A DNA stretch of 64,000 nt from Humulus lupulus (lineage: Eukaryota; Streptophyta; Magnoliopsida; Rosales; Cannabaceae): NCBI RefSeq assembly GCF_963169125.1, contig NC_084796.1:84465888-84529887 (forward strand), in the 5' to 3' direction. The stretch's first letter is position 1; each line of letters opens with the position of its first letter. The notes beneath the pieces are model-generated. The model was not told where the DNA came from, searched no databases, and saw only the letters and a list, made by a program, of their open reading frames with translations. Made by a program: the position numbers and the translations under genes. This document shows, piece by piece, positions 11,740-23,985 of this stretch.

Positions 11740-12600
11740 GCCTTTGCTCGACATTCTCCAACATGACGTCTCCTGCACCTAGCATATACTAAATAACTCC
11801 TCTAGACCTCATCGCCGTCCTAGCGGCCGCTCTGAATACTATGACCCCTCCCGTCAAGACCAGGAGTAATAGAACTATCAGGGGTCTTTCTTTCCTGGTT
11901 ACTGGGCCTCCGCTCCCACCTGATCCTGTGAATGGGGATACCATTGCTTGAGCTTTTCGCCCAACGACACTCTTATTTCATGTCTCGTCTCCTACGTCCT
12001 CTAAACAAGGGCCTTCCCAACTGCCTAAGCGTAGGTAACAATCTAAAATACTGGAGGAATCCTAACACTCTGGACCATCCGAGGGTTCAATCCTCAAGTG
12101 GATTGCTCCTTCTGGGCCACATCTGTTGGTACCAAATCAAACGCAAATTTTGCCGATCTACGAAGCTCACTGATGTACTCTGTCACTATCTTATTACCCT
12201 GAACTAAGTTCATAAACTCATTGCTCTTCACAATTCAAACTGCATCACAGTAATGCCTCCTATTGAACCATTATCTGAATTCCTCCCAACCCATCATGAC
12301 AAAATTCTGGGGTTGAGATACAACTTCCCACCATATTTGAGCATCCTCTTGCAACATGTATGTGGTAGCAGCCACTCTATCATTGCCTTTCGCTCCTATA
12401 TAGCCAAGGACAAAGGTAACCATGTTCGTCCACTGTCCAACTCTGAACGGGTCCAAACCTCCCTCAAAAACGGGAGGATGACACTTTTGGAATATTTCAT
12501 ACAGTAATTCTCATTTGTTTCGTCCTTCAGGTTAAATCGTAACTGGTGTCCTTGTTTCCAACACACACAAGGCAACGTTCCCTAACAAAACCCGTTGTCT
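11740..12600 (-). pseudogene. Gag relic of element B
   Basis: Minus-strand 12271-12456 encodes a clear Tekay-type Gag core: 'GNDRVAATTYMLQEDAQIWW' followed by 'EVVSQPQNFVMMGWEEF'. Further downstream (11745-11800) a zinc-knuckle-like 'YARCRRRHVGECRA' can be read (C-x3-H-x3-C). Element E encodes the matching core around 'DARIWWDLAQQ'. Frames are broken before, between and after these blocks. Confidence 0.75.
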
Positions 12601-13084
12601 TAACCACCTAATATCTTCCTTTTCATTTTGTGATTTTGCTTGCATGACAACACACACATCTGCTGCTGAGCCCAGGGCCGATGGATGATTCTGGCCTCAA
12701 CTTCCATCCGCAACCCCACCATTAACTCTGTCTAATCCAGTTTACTGCCTTGGATACAAAACTTTCAAATCTATTTGCAACAATTAACCTAACCTACCAG
12801 CCCTGATATTCTTATCCAGAACTATACCATTAATATGGCCAAACAATACAATAGCCATATACAATAGGCATACTAGGACGCAAATCCATAATGCTCATGC
12901 ATCAATCATCAAACTCATTCCCATAAAACACATACATATCCATCATGCTCCCTATTCTAGCAGATAAGGCAACTCAGATAAGCAGTTAACCAAATATTGC
13001 ACTTAATACCAACAAACCCTGAGTCAAGCTTCTCTCTGGCAGCAAGCGTACATGTTCGATCATTCTCTAAGAACCATAAACCTT
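12601..13084. other. Leader and gag N-terminal relic of element B
   Basis: Between gag and the primer site nothing codes over more than a few codons. It is probably the gag start and 5' leader of B, now unreadable. Confidence 0.4.
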
Positions 13085-13101
13085 GGCACGCTCTGATACC
13101 A
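13085..13101 (-). other. Primer-binding site of element B (tRNA-iMet type)
   Basis: The minus strand reads TGGTATCAGAGCGTGCC three bases inside the 5' LTR. TGGTATCAGAGC is the plant initiator-Met tRNA primer site used by many Ty3 and Ty1 elements. Confidence 0.85.
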
Positions 13102-13599
13102 AGTTGTAACGCCCTACAAACCTAGAGTAATTACCATGTTATTTTAAAAGATGCCATTTGCTCGCTAGACGAGGTATTAAGCTTAAAAGTGTGATTAAAT
13201 AAAAATAAAGACTCGTTTAATTAAAATTAAGTATAAAGGGTTGGTCATTCATTAAAAATGTAAAAGTGTTACATTAGGATCCCAAAATACTATTTTGAAT
13301 TATATTTACAATCCAAAGATGTGGGTACAGTCGACCTAAGCGACAAACTTGAATGTTTACAACGTGTTCCTCAAAACAACCCCCAGCCGTGGCAGCCAGG
13401 TAGGCCAAACATGTACGTACCGCTCCTTGCCCTCCAACTCATGGTTGATCGATCCTTTCCTTGTCCTTACCTGCACCACAGTGCACCTTTGAGCCGAGGC
13501 CCAGCAAGAAAACTTCACAGCACAACATATAATAATTCACTTCAATAAATACATAATAAATCAAACACGTCAAACAATTTACAAGTTTCTATCTGCATT

Positions 13600-13663
13600 C
13601 ACAACAACACAATAGCATAACAACACAACATCATAACAACATAACAACACAACAACACAACAC
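13600..13663. repeat. CAACA/CATAACAA microsatellite
   Basis: These are short imperfect repeats of CAACA and ATAACAA units inside the B 5' LTR. Confidence 0.8.
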
Positions 13664-13872
13664 CGGCCTCCACCGATCAGGGTGCATTACTAGGCACCAA
13701 GTCCACGTTCTTAACCGAGAGGGTGAGTATAATACCCTTTGAGGGTCTCACCTTGGCAGCCTGCATTCAGCAAGCTTAAAGTTGTACTTCACCTTTCATG
13801 TTCCCTTTAACGGTCTCACTCTTGCAGCCTACATTCAGCATGCTTAACGCCGAACTCGGCCTTTGTAGCTCC

Positions 13873-14000
13873 CGACCCTTGTCGTTCCCGGCCTGTGCCA
13901 TCTCCGACCTTTGCCGATCCTGGCCTATGCCATCTCTGACCTTTGTCGATTCTAGCTTATGCTATATCCAACCCTAGCTGATTCTGACCTTCGCCGATTC
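13873..14000. repeat. 32-bp tandem repeat, four imperfect copies
   Basis: The unit is 'CGACCTTTGCCGATCC' plus 'TGGCCTATGCCATCTC', starting at 13873, 13905, 13937 and 13969. Divergence rises towards the last copy. It is in the downstream part of the B 5' LTR. Confidence 0.8.
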
Positions 14001-14963
14001 CATCACAAACACACATATGGTGTAATAGTTGCAAACCATATATACAATACTAAGCACAACTAGATCTACGTTGATAGAAAGTTTTCTTACCTTGTGTCCC
14101 GAGCTAACAACCCAAAGAGATCACGAGCACGATCCTTAACCCCGAGCTTGGGTGGTAGAACCTTGGTCATAATTTTGTTCCTAAGTTGATCCTCAAGTAG
14201 TCCTAGCTTGATTCCCAAATCCAAGCTTCAAATCCTTCATTTGTGCACCAATTCTCCATGAGTTCTCTTGACCTCATTGGAAACCAAGGAGGAGAGAAAA
14301 CTGAATAGAGAAAGAGAAGGAGAGATGCTAAGTATCCCTTTTGTTTTGGCACCTTCTCCTAGTTTCCCAAGTCTCTAAGTGGCTAACTCTATCCTTTGAT
14401 AAAAGAACCATAATGCCCCTTAGTCACAACCCAATTATTTAATGGCCCTAAGGGAAAAATAGTCATATGCCCCATTTCCTGCTAAATCTCGAGTAGCCCT
14501 ATAAATTCCCAATTAATCTAGACATACCCAAATAATTAATAAGTAATTACCTATTACCATTTCAACCTCGAATACATAATGTATTCCCAAAATACCCCTT
14601 GCCTCACCATTAGCCGAGAATTAGACCCCGTTGTGACTACTTCGCTAATCTGCTCACTAGGATCGCCTCAGACCACACATCTCAAATATATCCCCATAAC
14701 ACTAGGTTCTTACTCATAAGACATACATAATTACATTTATGCCCTCAAAAAACCAAAATTACAAACATGCCCCAAATTACTAAAATGGGTCCACATGTAT
14801 ATTTAATACACATAAACATGCATATCTATTCACATTACCACACAAATCATATATAACAAACAATCACACGTATAACCCATTAATCTCACATATAATTCCA
14901 ATTGGGTCCTCCAGGCACAGTAAGCAAGGCACTTAAACTTAATAACAAATTCGGGACGTTACA

Positions 14964-15676
14964 TTAGTGAGCTCTTTTTCAGTTACAACAAGTTGCAACT
15001 TGATCTCTGAAAGCTCCTCCAAATCCTTATCAAGCTTATTCTTAGTCTTGGCATGTTCCTTTGTAGACACAAAAAGCAACTTTTCAACCTTGAAATTTTT
15101 TGAGCTTTCCTCCGACATTCATTTATCTAGCTTGGTTGTGAGGTATTTTATCTTTTGCTTAGCTTCCTGAAGATATTTGGAGGCAAAAGTGAGTTTCTCA
15201 CTAATAATAAACAGTCAAGGATAGATCTCTTTAAAAGACCAACATGAAGTCAACTAAGCATGCAAAGAGAGAAATAAGGTTAGATCATAAAATTGTAAGT
15301 GGTGGAAGGAGCTAGTCAACTCTTAAAGTGGGAATATACTGGCACGCATGCTCATGGTGTCTAATAGATTATTTAGCATGTAAAGTATTCCTAAAATATA
15401 TCATAAGACTAGTAGTAGTCATTGTTGGCAAGCTTTGATTATCTGAACAAGATCTCTTACTCTTCTGAGATTTTGTAGCGAAACCCTTCTCATGAATAAA
15501 AGTTAGAGTAGGCTTATTGAAATAGCTCAAAGAACCACTCCCAGAGGCTAATAACCTCTTAGCAACAGCACGTGGAGGAGTAGGACGAGTTTGAACTAAA
15601 GACGCTCCTAAAGAAGGGGCATGAGGACCAACTCATTTTATACGTGAGTCACCATTCAAAGATAAAGGTATCTCTG
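14964..15676 (-). pseudogene. Coiled-coil protein relic, possibly a Tat antisense-gene 3' part
   Basis: On the minus strand 15420-15676 reads a Ser/Pro/basic linker ('VGPHAPSLGASLVQTRPTPP', 'RAVAKRLLASGSGSLSYF') with one stop. 14967-15230 reads a Lys/Glu-rich heptad stretch ('VEKLLFVSTKEHAKTKNKLD', 'KDLEELSEIKLQLVVTEKEL') with one stop. A linker followed by a coiled coil is the order in the antisense gene of element C (29640-30650). It is cut at 14963 by B's 5' LTR. A host-gene fragment is the alternative. Confidence 0.35.
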
Positions 15677-18000
15677 TGTAACAACCCAAAAAATACTAAC
15701 ACTGATTTTGCAAAAATTAAACCAATTAATAAATGAGAAGTCTAAAAAATCCATATAAAATAAAACTTTTATACATAATGTGTGCACACACTAAAAATAT
15801 CTATATTTTGACTTTAAGTTTTGCAGTGAACCAAAAGAGTTTAAACATAATTAAAAATAACATTTCAAAAGTGCAGACTCCCAAGAGGTTGGGCCCCAAG
15901 TACATCCTTGCAAGCAGACCCTGACGCTCACTGACCCAGCTTATCTTTTTGCCCATACCTACAACATGAACAACTAGGTAGGCGATAACACTTAGTAAAG
16001 CCAATCTGAGAACATAGAGAAGAATAGAGCAATAGGAACCAATGACCAAGTCATTGCTCGCACAATAGATATCTTACCACACTTAGGGTTCCAGATAAAT
16101 CCGGGCCCTAATAAAAAAATTCAAGAACGCTTAAGCGTCCAAGTAGTATCACAATTCCATAAGCTGAAATGATGAAACATTAAACCATGTAGAAATCCAG
16201 TCTAGAGCAGATACATAATAATAACCGAATATTAATATTGACCCTAGTAGCCAACTCAGGAGTTTTCAAAGGTATCCTCTAGTATAAGTTTCAAACCACA
16301 GTGGAGACCTGAGCCTCGACACTGGTATCAAAATCATAAATTCATATCGAGGATAATCAATAGTTATTGAGGGAATTTATAATAACACACCGGGTTGGAG
16401 AATTTACACTAGCTCATCAAGACTGCTATGTTTTACTGGTTATACTTACCTTCTGACCAATTGTCACGGTGGATCATAAGCACCCCTAGGATCGTTCAAA
16501 CTCCCAAGTTTTATTGGTAGTACTTATCCTCTGGCCAAATCTCACGATCACAAATCGGACTAAAACTACATTTCACAACGGAGCTTAAGCACCCCTAGGA
16601 TTGTACAAACTCTTAAGTTTTACTGGTAATACTTATCTCAATGGTCACGGGAGCGACCCTGACCATAAATAAATAACATCTTAAGTGGATCGTAAGCACC
16701 CCTAGTCAATGTCTCTAATGATTCTTCTCTCACTAGAGCAAAAGTCCTACTTCTGGCAAGAAATACAGTAGCTAATTCATGTTCTAGACTAGTAAATCAC
16801 AAACAAACTTACCAGTTGTTGTTTTCTCCATGCGGGCAATCCTCCCACGGACCGTCCCGTCCCATTATCCAATATTATAACTAGCATACAATATACTCGG
16901 ATTAATTATGGCATTTATGGCAGATTATTCTACATTGAGCATTAAGGTCATAAGTTGAATACCCGCTAAGAGTATTATCATCCTCATAGTTTTTAAGTCG
17001 TAAACCGAAACTCAAGGTTCATGGAAAAATTCCCACAACAGGTCTAATTATTTAAAAGTCAGTTTTTATACAAATTTTTTGCTCCGTTTCCTCTATTGGA
17101 CCTAGCCAGAAAAATATAGCTTGGAAGCACTTTAACTCTACCAATTTTACCCTTTCTTTGATAAATTAACAAGAATCTATAAAAAAAAATTAAAATTCGA
17201 TAAAATTGTACACTTTAATAACTAAGCTAATTTTATTTGGTTAGGAAATAATTAAAAAGATGGTGATAAAATTTAGTTTGTCCTTAAGAAAAAATAGGAG
17301 AAAGTCAATTTTATTTTTTAAAAAGGTGATTCATCACATTTTCTTTATTAATTGGGGCTTTGGACCCTTTTTTATTCTTTAAACAAAATTCATTAATTTA
17401 TAGTATCCAAATTAACCATAATAATTATTTAGTGTACTAAACTTAAGTCTATAAGTATTAATATTAAAGTAGATTGAAAGTCTAATCTTTTAAAAAAATT
17501 CCCATTTTTCTACTAAGTATGAAAATTGTCCATTTTGGTTTCTAAGTCGATAACTTTAGAAAATTATATTTTTTAAAAACTAACTCTAAAAATTCTCAAA
17601 CTTTGCAGAATCAATATTGGCTATACCAAAATCCCTTGCAAAAATTTATACAAAAATAATCATTTTTACTTAGTAAAAACTATTTTCAAATATAACCTTT
17701 TTCTTACTAATATCAAATGAGTTTTCAATCCAAAACCCCGTTATAATATATTAATTTACTTGTGGAACTCGATGTCAAAAATTGGCTAATTGTACACTTT
17801 CTAAAAACAAATTTTCTAGATTGCACAATAATTTTGTAAAAATTATAACTTCGTTATTTCAAAATCTTTTTGAATGTTTATACATACTATGAACATCTAA
17901 TCCTCCTAAAATACACATTGGAACCTAGAAAATCTAGAAAGAAGTTTGTATAATTCTTGCTTGGCCCTTTCGAAGTCAAGAATTAAATATTTTTCATATA
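15677..18000 (-). repeat. LTR-like repeat, no coding
   Basis: The low end reads on the plus strand TGTAACAACCCAAAAAATAC, the complement of an LTR 3' end GGGTTGTTACA. The minus strand at 15900-16000 has 'CTTTACTAAGTGTTATCGCC', a layout common near the middle of Tekay-like LTRs. The opposite boundary before G's LTR is unclear and no duplication was found. 17040-18000 is AT-rich with no ORF. Confidence 0.35.
16431..16716. repeat. Three imperfect tandem copies, ~77-108 bp
   Basis: Each copy runs from 'GTTTTACTGGTAATACTTA' to 'TAAGCACCCCTAGGAT'. Copy starts are near 16431, 16508 and 16616. Lengths differ by an insertion in the middle copy. Confidence 0.7.
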
Positions 18001-18051
18001 AAACCACATAAAGCCTATGGAAAGTTGGATTCCACTTCTAAACATACAACC

Positions 18052-18822
18052 TATTGTACCCAAAAATAGATACGAACTAAATTACCCAGCACGGGGTACT
18101 GCTGGCAGACAAGTGCATGAAGAAAGCATACAGATAGAACATCTAGCTAACTCTGGAGTGAGCAGCTCGAGTCAAACTGGACAGCTTACGACAACCAGAA
18201 AATCTCCAGATCTCGTCTTGCGCCAACAACTTAGTTCGAGATGCACGATGGCCACATCACCTTCTAGAAACTCTGAACCTGACCCATGTGAAGTTAGGTT
18301 AGTTCTTCGACATCCAGCTCGAATGAAGTGTTCAACTCGCGGAAGCATGGTTATCATGTATAGTGAAGGATCCCAAAAGACTCGGAGATTCCTTATACAC
18401 TCATTAATGCTGAGATATTTTCTTGTATTTATTACCTAACTTTGGGGGCATAGAATCAATAAGCATTAATGTATTTTTGTAAATGGGGTGTTAGCCAAAA
18501 ATGTATGTTACCATATTTATGCATGGTTACCCAAAACTGTCCAGGTAGAATTCCCAGCAAATACAGGGGAGAATGGACAGAAAGAGGGAGAACAATTTTT
18601 GTACACTGAAACTCTGGTGAAATTGTGATAGACAATTTCACGGTGAGAAACTAATAGAATAATAAAACTGACTCTTGGACTATGTGAATTTTAACCACTG
18701 AACCACGTAAAAGTGTGGGTGATCTTAATACTTTTTTTTTATTTCAATTACAGTTTAGCAAAAGCCTAATATCTCTATTGTCAGATTTCTTAATCCACTG
18801 TTGGCGAAAAACTGCGTCAATA
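18052..18822 (+). repeat. 5' LTR of element G (~770 bp)
   Basis: It begins near 'TATTGTACCCAAAAATAGAT', the counterpart of TGTTGTACGCTAAAATTAGC in A'. It ends 'GGCGAAAAACTGCGTCAATA', directly before the primer site. A small open frame at 18017-18439 overlaps it and has no recognisable family, so it is not called. Confidence 0.7.
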
Positions 18823-18823
18823 G

Positions 18824-18844
18824 ATTGGTGCTTTCATTGAGAGC
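18824..18844 (+). other. Primer-binding site of element G
   Basis: The sequence TTGGTGCTTTCATTGAGAGC follows the LTR end after about two bases and is shared with element A. Confidence 0.6.
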
Positions 18845-18889
18845 ATATTAGGCTTAATTCCCCATGAAACTTTCACTTACCAATCACAA

Positions 18890-21155
18890 TGGTGGTCACC
18901 CGGTCTATGTGTGACAATAAGATGAAACAACTTGATGATCAGGAGGTGCACCGTGCGGCCGTCCCCACTAGAGAAGGCTCAACTGCTTAACATCGCCTTG
19001 GAAAGCAACATGTGGGCCAAGATGACATTGGGAGCTGAGCATCACACCCACCAAATCCCCATATGGGATACCTGACAGCCATCGAGGTGAAAAATGCTAG
19101 TTAAGGCTCCATCATGCTCAGGCTAAGAAGTAGAATGAGGAGATCTGTGCTCGATTACCCCCTTCTGTAACTTATGTTAACATCATAAGGATCAAAGTTG
19201 GTCACATAGGTCCAACATGAATAATTGACCCAATCTTAGTTGCTTTGTTAGAACAGCAACTCCAAGCTCCATACCTTTAGAGCGGATCCAGCGAATTACT
19301 CAACCTGCTAATACTCATAGGAGTCATTGACCTCATGTTACTTGATTTCCTCGGACTGTGACCCCAAGCTTCGTACCTTCTAAATAGACCCCACATAATG
19401 CTCAAACTACCAACCCTCACAGGAATGATCATTCAACTCACACTCCAAAGAACTAGCCTGGCCAAACAGGACAAGCTGGGACCAATTCGAGGAGGCGGGA
19501 CACCACAGCAAATCCATCTGTGCCACAGTCAGAGCCTCCGACAAGAAGAAATGAATCAATTTTTCTTGCAATTTGGAGAGTTAGAGTAGATTAGGGGCGA
19601 GCTAATATAGTGCTGGAATGGAACAATGATAGCTTCATCAACTAAGACATCCACTGTCACCAGTCCAACGTCCAACACCACCTCACCCACAGAGGAATGT
19701 TCCAGCTCGGAGGGAGGGCAAGAGAAATGCTCCTCCCACAGAGGACATTTATATCCCACAGCCTCGCGCTAATAATCCAGGTCCTCTATCTCAGCCACGA
19801 GATGTAAGCTTCGCTAATTGAACCTACTGTTCAAAGAGCCAACACGGAGGCAAGCATGAAAGAGACCTGATGAATCACTTGAGCTCTGCACAAAGTCTTC
19901 ATTTTGACCCACATCTCGACCCGCGTGACCATCTGAATTTAGAAAGAGGAAATCTAGTTTTCCATGATGATTTGAGTTATACTCAGCCTAGGGGAGATCC
20001 GTCTATCATACGCGATAATGGGAATGTCTCACCTAACTGAGCTCAAGCTTGGAGGGAAAATAACCCATCTAATTCGTACAACAGGATGGGGGCTGATGAT
20101 TAGCTTTGATATATATGCCAAGGATCCAACCCTCAAGCGATTAGCCTTAATGGAAGAACAGATGAAGAGACTCCTATCTGAAAAAGAAGTTGATGAGTGT
20201 GATTCTGATAAAGAGCTCGAGCCTTTTGCTCCTAACATTGTGACAGCTCTATATCCTATTTCCTTTACGATGCCGACCATGCCTGCATATAATGAAAACA
20301 CTGACCTGTCCAATTACCTCTGGATGCTCAATACTTTAATGATGGCACACAAAGTCGGGTTCGATTTAAGATGTATCTTGTTCCACGCAACACTAACTAA
20401 ACCAGCCTGATTGTGGTTCAACAAGTACAAGAAACATTCAATCACCTCGTGGAAGAAACTATCTTCCGAGTTTAAGAGACAATTCAGAGCTGTGAAGGAA
20501 TCTCGCATTGAAGCCAATTTGTTGGCTAACATTAAACAACAGCCCAGTGAGTCCCTGAAGGCATATCTGAACTGATTCACCATGTAGCAACATGAGCTAG
20601 GGATGTTGATGACAACTCCAAGCTCATGGCTATGAGGATAGGGATCACAGTAGGATGTGATTTATCGAAAGAACTCCAGTGAAAAGTAGTAAAGAATGTA
20701 GATGAGTTTCTGGCTTAGACTCAGGTATGGATAAATCTGGAGGAAGCACAATCTGTTATCGTAGGAACCAGCTTGACCCTGTCCGCTCGCTGGAGCGGTG
20801 GTGAATGTTGTAGCTACGACTCAATCGGCTACCCAGAATTACTAGACGAAGAGCATTAAGTGGAAGGGGACTGGTGAGGGTGACCAAAATGGAACCAAAA
20901 AGAACAAGCTTGGTGAAATGTACAAGTCTGTCTACACTGCCTATACCGACCTGACAGATACGTGCGAATGTATCTTCCTTGAAAACTCTAACCACCTTCC
21001 ATGGAAAAAACCAGAGCCCTTGTGGCACCAAAGGGCGAAGAGGGACCCCACCAAATTTTTTTGATATCATAAAGACATTGGCCATAATACTAATGATTGT
21101 TGTCACCTAAAGGATGAGATCAAGACTCTCATTCGGTCTGGACCGTTAGCCTAAT
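18890..21155 (+). pseudogene. Gag relic of element G
   Basis: The likely start 'MVVTRSMCDNKMKQLDDQEV' at 18890 is 45 bp after the primer site. The conserved core lies in 20018-20410 ('LKRLALMEEQMKRLLSEKEV', 'YNENTDLSNYLWMLNTLMMA'). The tail near 20880-21150 reads 'YKSVYTAYTDLTDTCECI' and a degenerate zinc-binding stretch 'YHKDIGHNTNDCHHLKDEIK'. Several stops and frame changes break it (for example after 'ATLTKPA'). It is homologous to the Gag of A and, more distantly, to that of C. Confidence 0.75.
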
Positions 21156-21303
21156 ATGCCTAAAACCGAGTATTTCCCAATCAGCCAGCTGGGCAAAATA
21201 TTCATCTAGCTCCAGAAAATTTGGCAGTCAACCCTGGGCTCAACCAAATTGTCCCCCCTCTAGTAGAAGGGGGGATATAACAACTATTGCCGAAGGACCT
21301 CAT

Positions 21304-21660
21304 TTGGCGGTCATGAGTAATGGGGCCCGAAAATGGTACATACAAGAGCTAAAATCCCACAGTGCCACTAAGTTCATTCAAGTGCAAAGGTTATCAAAAC
21401 AACAATGGTTGGAGAAAGAGCTAGTCATTTTCACTGAAGAGGACACTAGCCACGTCCAGTTCGCACATAATGATAGACTAGTGATAACCGTTTAGCTTGC
21501 CAATCGAAGAGTACAGAGGATATTGATTGATAATTGCAGCTCTGCAAACATTCTATTCAGGTCCACCCTAGAAAAGATGGGGCTGTCTGTAGCCGATCTT
21601 AAGGCGACCTCGATGACCCTATACGGATCCTAATGAGAAGAAACAACAGTCATAGGGACG
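21304..21660 (+). pseudogene. Aspartic protease relic of element G
   Basis: The retroviral-type protease cuts Gag-Pol. The frame reads 'HVQFAHNDRLVITV', a stop, then 'LANRRVQRILIDNCSSANIL'. The catalytic motif expected here is D-[ST/N]-G-[AS]-S; the Gly is a Cys (DNCSS). A preserved copy of the same domain is in element C (37578-37300). Confidence 0.7.
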
Positions 21661-22329
21661 ATCGACTCGTAGTGACACTATGAGATGATACGAGAGTTGT
21701 TACTAAAATGCTCGAGTTTGTCATAATCAATTGTCCGGCTGCATACAACACAATTTTTGGAGGACCCACGCTGATGACTTTTGAGGCTATCACCTCAATT
21801 TGACATCTAGAAATTAAGTTTCCCTCGACCTCAGGTTTATGTAATATAAGAGGATATCAGCTCGCTGTTAGAGAATGCTATAGCATTGTTATGAAGGGAA
21901 AATCACAACCCAGGTAGCAAGAAATGGTCATCATTGAGGGGATGAGGAGCCTCGGGAAAAGGAAATTTCCCATTGGGTGAAAGAACCTTAGGAAGGAGGT
22001 AAAGACCCAGAGGTACCATTAGGCAAAGACAGATCTGAGCTCCAAGCATTAGAGGAGCTCAAGGAAATTAGTATCGACCCAGAGGTACCTTCAAGAGTTG
22101 TAAATGTTGGAAAGAATCTTGGAACTATAGGAAGAAGGAATTGGTCGAGTTTCTGAGAAATAACCTGGACGTCTTCGCTTGGTCACATGAAGATATTGTG
22201 GGAATCAATCCGAATGTTTTGATGCATACTCTGAATATGGACAGGAATGTGCCTACAAAAGTACAAAATCGAAGGCTTTAGGGGAAGGAGCGATCAGAAG
22301 CTTTAGAAGAAGAAGTAGCTCGCTTACTT
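21661..22329 (+). other. Protease-RT linker relic of element G
   Basis: Frame-broken sequence links protease to RT. Short Glu-rich pieces correspond to the linker of element C around 'LRKLKVGKNLQDDAKEKL'. 'FAWSHEDIVGINPNVLMHTL' can be read near 22174-22233. Confidence 0.5.
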
Positions 22330-22975
22330 AAGTGTGGATTCATAACGGAAGAAAAATATCTAACCTGGATCGCTAACCCTGTTTTGGTCCCAAAGCCCAA
22401 TGGAAAGTGGAGAACTTGCATTGACTTCTTCGACCTTAATAAGTCCTATCTTAAGTATTGTTTTCCATTACCTCGAATCGATCAGTCGGTAGACACAACA
22501 GCCAGTCATTTGCTAATGTCGTTCATTAACGCATATTCTGGATATAGCCAGATCACGGTGAACCTTATAGACTAAGAGCACACTAGCTTCATGACTGAGC
22601 ATAATGTATACTGCTACATGGTTATGCCATTCGGGCAATAGACTACGGGTGCAACATACCAACGACTGGTCAACAAAATGTTTGTTAACCAGATTGGAAA
22701 AAACATGGAAGTGTATGTCGATAATATGCTCATTAAATAAAAGACTGCCAGTAACCATATATCCGACCTTGAAGAATGTTTTGGCATGCTAAGGAAATAT
22801 GACATAAAGCTAAACCCTCAGAAGTGCACCTTTGGGGTTTCGTCAGGAAATTTTTTGGGCTTCATAATCAACATAAGGGGGATAGAGGCAAACCCTGAGA
22901 TGATGAGGCATTATTAGAAATGTCATTGCCTAGTTCGCATAAAGAAGTATATTGCTTGACTGAGAAAGTTGCTAC
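22330..22975 (+). pseudogene. Reverse transcriptase relic of element G
   Basis: RT copies element RNA into DNA. The motif 'VLVPKPNGKWRTCIDFFDLN' is at 22384, the palm region 'FINAYSGYSQITVN' follows, and the active-site box reads 'YVDNMLIK' instead of YVDDMLVK, losing one catalytic Asp. Downstream 'LNPQKCTFGVSSGNFLGFII' is kept. Stops occur after 'TVNLID' and 'MPFGQ', and within 'MLIK'. Confidence 0.8.
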
Positions 22976-23040
22976 CCTAAACTGCTTCGTTTCAAAATCG
23001 AATTACAAATGTCTCCCGTTTTAAAACTTTCTCAGGGGAA

Positions 23041-23985
23041 ACAAAAAGTTTTAGTTGACCAAAGAATGCGAGCAGGCATTTTAGACTCTAAAAACTACCT
23101 GGCTGAACCCCCCATATTATCAAAACCAGCAGCTTGAGAATGTTTGTTCTTATACCTGCCATTGATAGAAATTGTGGTCAGCGCCGCATTAGTTAGAGAA
23201 GAAAATTGGGCGCAAAAATCGCTGTATTATGTGAGTAAAAGGCTTCTGGGAGCTGGATCCAAATACCCTTTATTAGAAAAACTCGCGTTCTTCTTGATTA
23301 CAGCCTCGAGAAAACTCAAGCCATATTTCCAGTCCCACACCATCCACGTCTTAACCAAAATAAACCTTTAAGGTAGGTCTTGCATAAACTTGAATCATCG
23401 GGACATTTGCTTAAGTGGGCCATCAAACTCAGTCAGTTTGAGGTACAATATAAGCCACACACAACAATCAAGAGTGAAGTGCTTGCTAATTTTGTGGCAT
23501 AATGCACAAGTTTCAGGATGACAGAACCGGTGCAAGAGTTTTGTAAACTCTTCGTTGATGGATCATCTAACGAAAATTGATCCAGAGCTGGGATAATTCT
23601 TATCTCATCTGAGGGACATCGATTCCATACAACCCTGAGGTTCAGTTTTGAAACACCCAACAATGAAGCAGAGTCTGAAGCGCTCTTGGAAGGAATATGG
23701 GTGGCAACTTAAAGAATAGGAGATCTAATGTTATAGTGATTCTCAGCTCGTGGTTAATTAGATATTGGGAAAGTATCAAGCTCGAGGTATCAAAATGGCA
23801 GCTTATCTAGCTAAGACTATAGAAAAGTTGTCTGGGTTTGAGTTTTTCTCCATTGAGCAGGTACCCTGTGAGCAGAATTCAAATGCTGGTGCTTTAGCCC
23901 GACTTGCCACCACCAAAGAGGTGGATACATTAAACGTGGTCCCAGTGGATTTCTTAGAACAACATAGCATAACAAAGAACTGATT
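23041..23985 (+). pseudogene. RNase H relic of element G
   Basis: RNase H removes the RNA strand of the hybrid. 23144-23371 encodes the RT-connection part ('KSLYYVSKRLLGAGSKYPLL'). 23500-23760 is broken. 23765-23983 encodes the end of the domain: 'MGKYQARGIKMAAYLAKTIE' and 'NSNAGALARLATTKEVD', where the last catalytic Asp of the C copy ('HVDALAKLAST') is Gly. An integrase linker follows. Confidence 0.75.

Larger units (their letters stand above)
8310..14963 (-). mobile_element. Tekay-like chromovirus B, degenerate
   Basis: This minus-strand element has a 3' LTR end (8310-8898), polypurine tract, pol and gag relics, a tRNA-iMet primer site and a 5' LTR (13105-14963). The LTR start 'TGTAACGTCC' and the primer site 'TGGTATCAGAGC' are typical of the Tekay/Del clade. 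Internal coding is so decayed that only Gag and RT motifs can be read. Its relics resemble element D (58929-62273) block by block. Confidence 0.75.
13105..14963 (-). repeat. 5' LTR of element B (~1.86 kb)
   Basis: The ends are TGTAACGTCC (14963, minus strand) and GGGCGTTACA (13105), a short inverted TGTAA...TTACA. The primer site abuts its low end. Inside are a CAACA microsatellite (13600-13663) and a 32-bp tandem repeat (13873-14000). Confidence 0.85.

Noticed and set aside
18017..18439. A 140-codon open frame on the plus strand
   Set aside because: It lies across the start and U3 of G's 5' LTR, has no recognisable domain, and its equivalent in the A' LTR is not open.
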